Shown: positions 6,423 to 7,421 of the stretch, in pieces
Layout: every line of letters starts with the position of its first letter
How positions within the stretch are numbered: the stretch's first letter is position 1
Assembly: GCA_041686345.1 (NCBI GenBank)
Contig: JAWLEA010000158.1
Coordinates: 1 to 7,421, forward strand
Reading direction: 5' to 3'
From: JAQICJ01 sp041686345
GTDB taxonomy: Bacteria > Myxococcota_A > Polyangia > HGW-17
Length of the DNA stretch: 7,421 nucleotides
The notes under the pieces: model-generated
What the model was told of the DNA's origin: nothing
What the model saw: the letters and a program-made list of their open reading frames with translations, nothing else
Database searches by the model: none
Program-made: the position numbers and the translations under genes

Positions 6423-7421
6423 ATGGCAGAAAAAAGAGTTTACAGTTTTGGAAATAAACAAGCTGAAGGCGGAGCAAACATGAAGAATCTGCTCGGCGGC
6501 AAAGGTGCTAATCTTGCTGAAATGAGTTCGATAGGTGTACCAGTACCTCCGGGATTCACAATTACAACAGATGTTTGTACTGAATACAACAAAATTGGCA
6601 GGGATAAGATCGTTGAAATTCTGAAGAAAGACGTAGAGAAAGAGATCGGAAAAATTGAAGAACAAACCAATACCAAGTTCGGCAGTAACGAGTCGCCTTG
6701 CCTGCTCTCTGTAAGATCAGGCGCAAGAGTTTCCATGCCGGGTATGATGGATACAGTGTTGAACCTTGGTTTAAATGACGAAGCCGTACAGGGGCTTGCC
6801 AAAAAAACCAACAACGAACGGTTTGCATGGGACTCCTACAGGAGATTTATTCAAATGTATGGCGACGTAGTTATGGGTTTAGAGCCTGAAACCAAGAATG
6901 ATCCCGATCCGTTTGAAGAGATCATTGAACAGATAAAAGAAAAGAAAGGGGTTGAAAAGGATGTAGATTTAACCCCCGATGACCTGAAAAACATGGTTCA
7001 GGAATTCAAGGATGTCATCAAAAGGCGGCTGGGAAAGGATTTTCCTCAGGATCCCTGGGATCAGTTGTGGGGCGCCATCATGGCTGTATTCGATAGCTGG
7101 AATACCAATCGTGCAAAGTATTACCGCCAGATGCACAAAATACCTGAAGAATGGGGTACTGCTGTGAATGTAATGGCTATGGTATTCGGCAATATGGGAG
7201 AAGATTCCGGAACAGGAGTTGCCTTTACCCGAGATGCTGCAACCGGTGAAAACGTGTTTAACGGTGAATTTCTAATGAACGCACAAGGTGAAGATGTGGT
7301 GGCAGGCATTCGCACTCCACAGCAGATCACCAAGGAAGGCTCACAAAGATGGGCTCAACTGCAGGGCGTTTCCGAAGAAGAAAGAAAGAAAGTTTTCCCT
7401 TCCCTCGAAGAAATGATGCCC
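6423..7421 (+). CDS. ppdK: Pyruvate, phosphate dikinase, N-terminal 333 codons (runs off the right edge)
   Basis: The enzyme interconverts pyruvate + ATP + phosphate and phosphoenolpyruvate + AMP + diphosphate, linking glycolysis and gluconeogenesis in the cytoplasm. The visible part is most of the N-terminal nucleotide-binding domain. VYSFGNKQAEGG opens the protein (6-17), then NLLGGKGANLAEMSSIGVPV (22-41) and PPGFTITT (42-49). CLLSVRSGARVSMPGMMDTV (93-112) is the diagnostic PPDK signature, followed by RFIQMYGDVVMGL (141-153), GTGVAFTRDAATGENVFNGE (263-282) and NAQGEDVVAGIRTP (286-299), which contribute to ATP binding. A full-length enzyme is about 870-910 residues, so the phosphohistidine and PEP-binding domains lie beyond the window. 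The ATG at 6423 gives the expected PPDK N-terminus. It is divergent from the SDR gene with 147 bases between the starts, and nothing links it to the signalling operon. Confidence 0.97.
   Translation, partial: MAEKRVYSFGNKQAEGGANMKNLLGGKGANLAEMSSIGVPVPPGFTITTDVCTEYNKIGRDKIVEILKKDVEKEIGKIEEQTNTKFGSNESPCLLSVRSGARVSMPGMMDTVLNLGLNDEAVQGLAKKTNNERFAWDSYRRFIQMYGDVVMGLEPETKNDPDPFEEIIEQIKEKKGVEKDVDLTPDDLKNMVQEFKDVIKRRLGKDFPQDPWDQLWGAIMAVFDSWNTNRAKYYRQMHKIPEEWGTAVNVMAMVFGNMGEDSGTGVAFTRDAATGENVFNGEFLMNAQGEDVVAGIRTPQQITKEGSQRWAQLQGVSEEERKKVFPSLEEMMP

Noticed and set aside
6330..6828. Several minus-strand ORFs of 88-124 codons opposite the start of ppdK
   Set aside because: They are shadows of the ppdK frame, which has unmistakable PPDK signatures; their Ser/Pro/Phe-rich composition is typical of antisense translation.

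Overview
The window looks like chromosomal DNA of a member of the Bacteroidota, probably a Bacteroidales/Marinilabiliales-type organism; the order is a guess. The grounds are AT-rich intergenic DNA, almost no Shine-Dalgarno sequences before the starts, promoter-like elements of the Bacteroidota type (TTG, about 19 bases, TAnnTTTG), an A-rich leader before a pyruvate phosphate dikinase gene, and a TPR/SpoIIE signalling protein with an 'AVA|QS' signal-peptidase site. I see no tRNA, rRNA, CRISPR array, insertion sequence or other mobile element.

Layout. 1-548 (minus) is the N-terminal part of an ATP-grasp-type protein that runs off the left edge. 549-779 is a 231-base intergenic stretch with no supported feature. 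780-1259 (minus) is a DUF985-type cupin. 1260-1455 is a divergent promoter region with a convincing minus-strand promoter and a weaker plus-strand one. 1456-5489 (plus) is a compact four-gene signalling operon. 5496-6275 (minus) is an atypical short-chain dehydrogenase/reductase that converges on the operon with only 6 bases between the stop codons. 6276-6422 is a second divergent intergenic region. 6423-7421 (plus) is the first 333 codons of pyruvate phosphate dikinase (ppdK), cut by the right edge.

The operon is the main point of interest. It encodes a cytoplasmic response regulator fused to a PP2C/SpoIIE phosphatase; a membrane protein with an exported TPR domain, one transmembrane helix and a cytoplasmic PP2C/SpoIIE phosphatase; a SiaB-like (DUF6272) protein kinase; and a SiaC-like (DUF1987) phospho-switch protein. 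In Pseudomonas aeruginosa, SiaA (PP2C phosphatase) and SiaB (kinase) set the phosphorylation state of SiaC, and unphosphorylated SiaC activates the diguanylate cyclase SiaD. Here the phosphatase/kinase/switch core is kept, but there are two phosphatases with different sensory inputs (a phosphorelay and an exported TPR domain), and no GGDEF protein, sigma factor or anti-sigma factor is present. The inference is a partner-switching module that merges two signals onto one SiaC-like protein, with an output target encoded elsewhere and unknown. The flanking ATP-grasp, cupin, SDR and ppdK genes look like unrelated metabolic genes with their own transcription.
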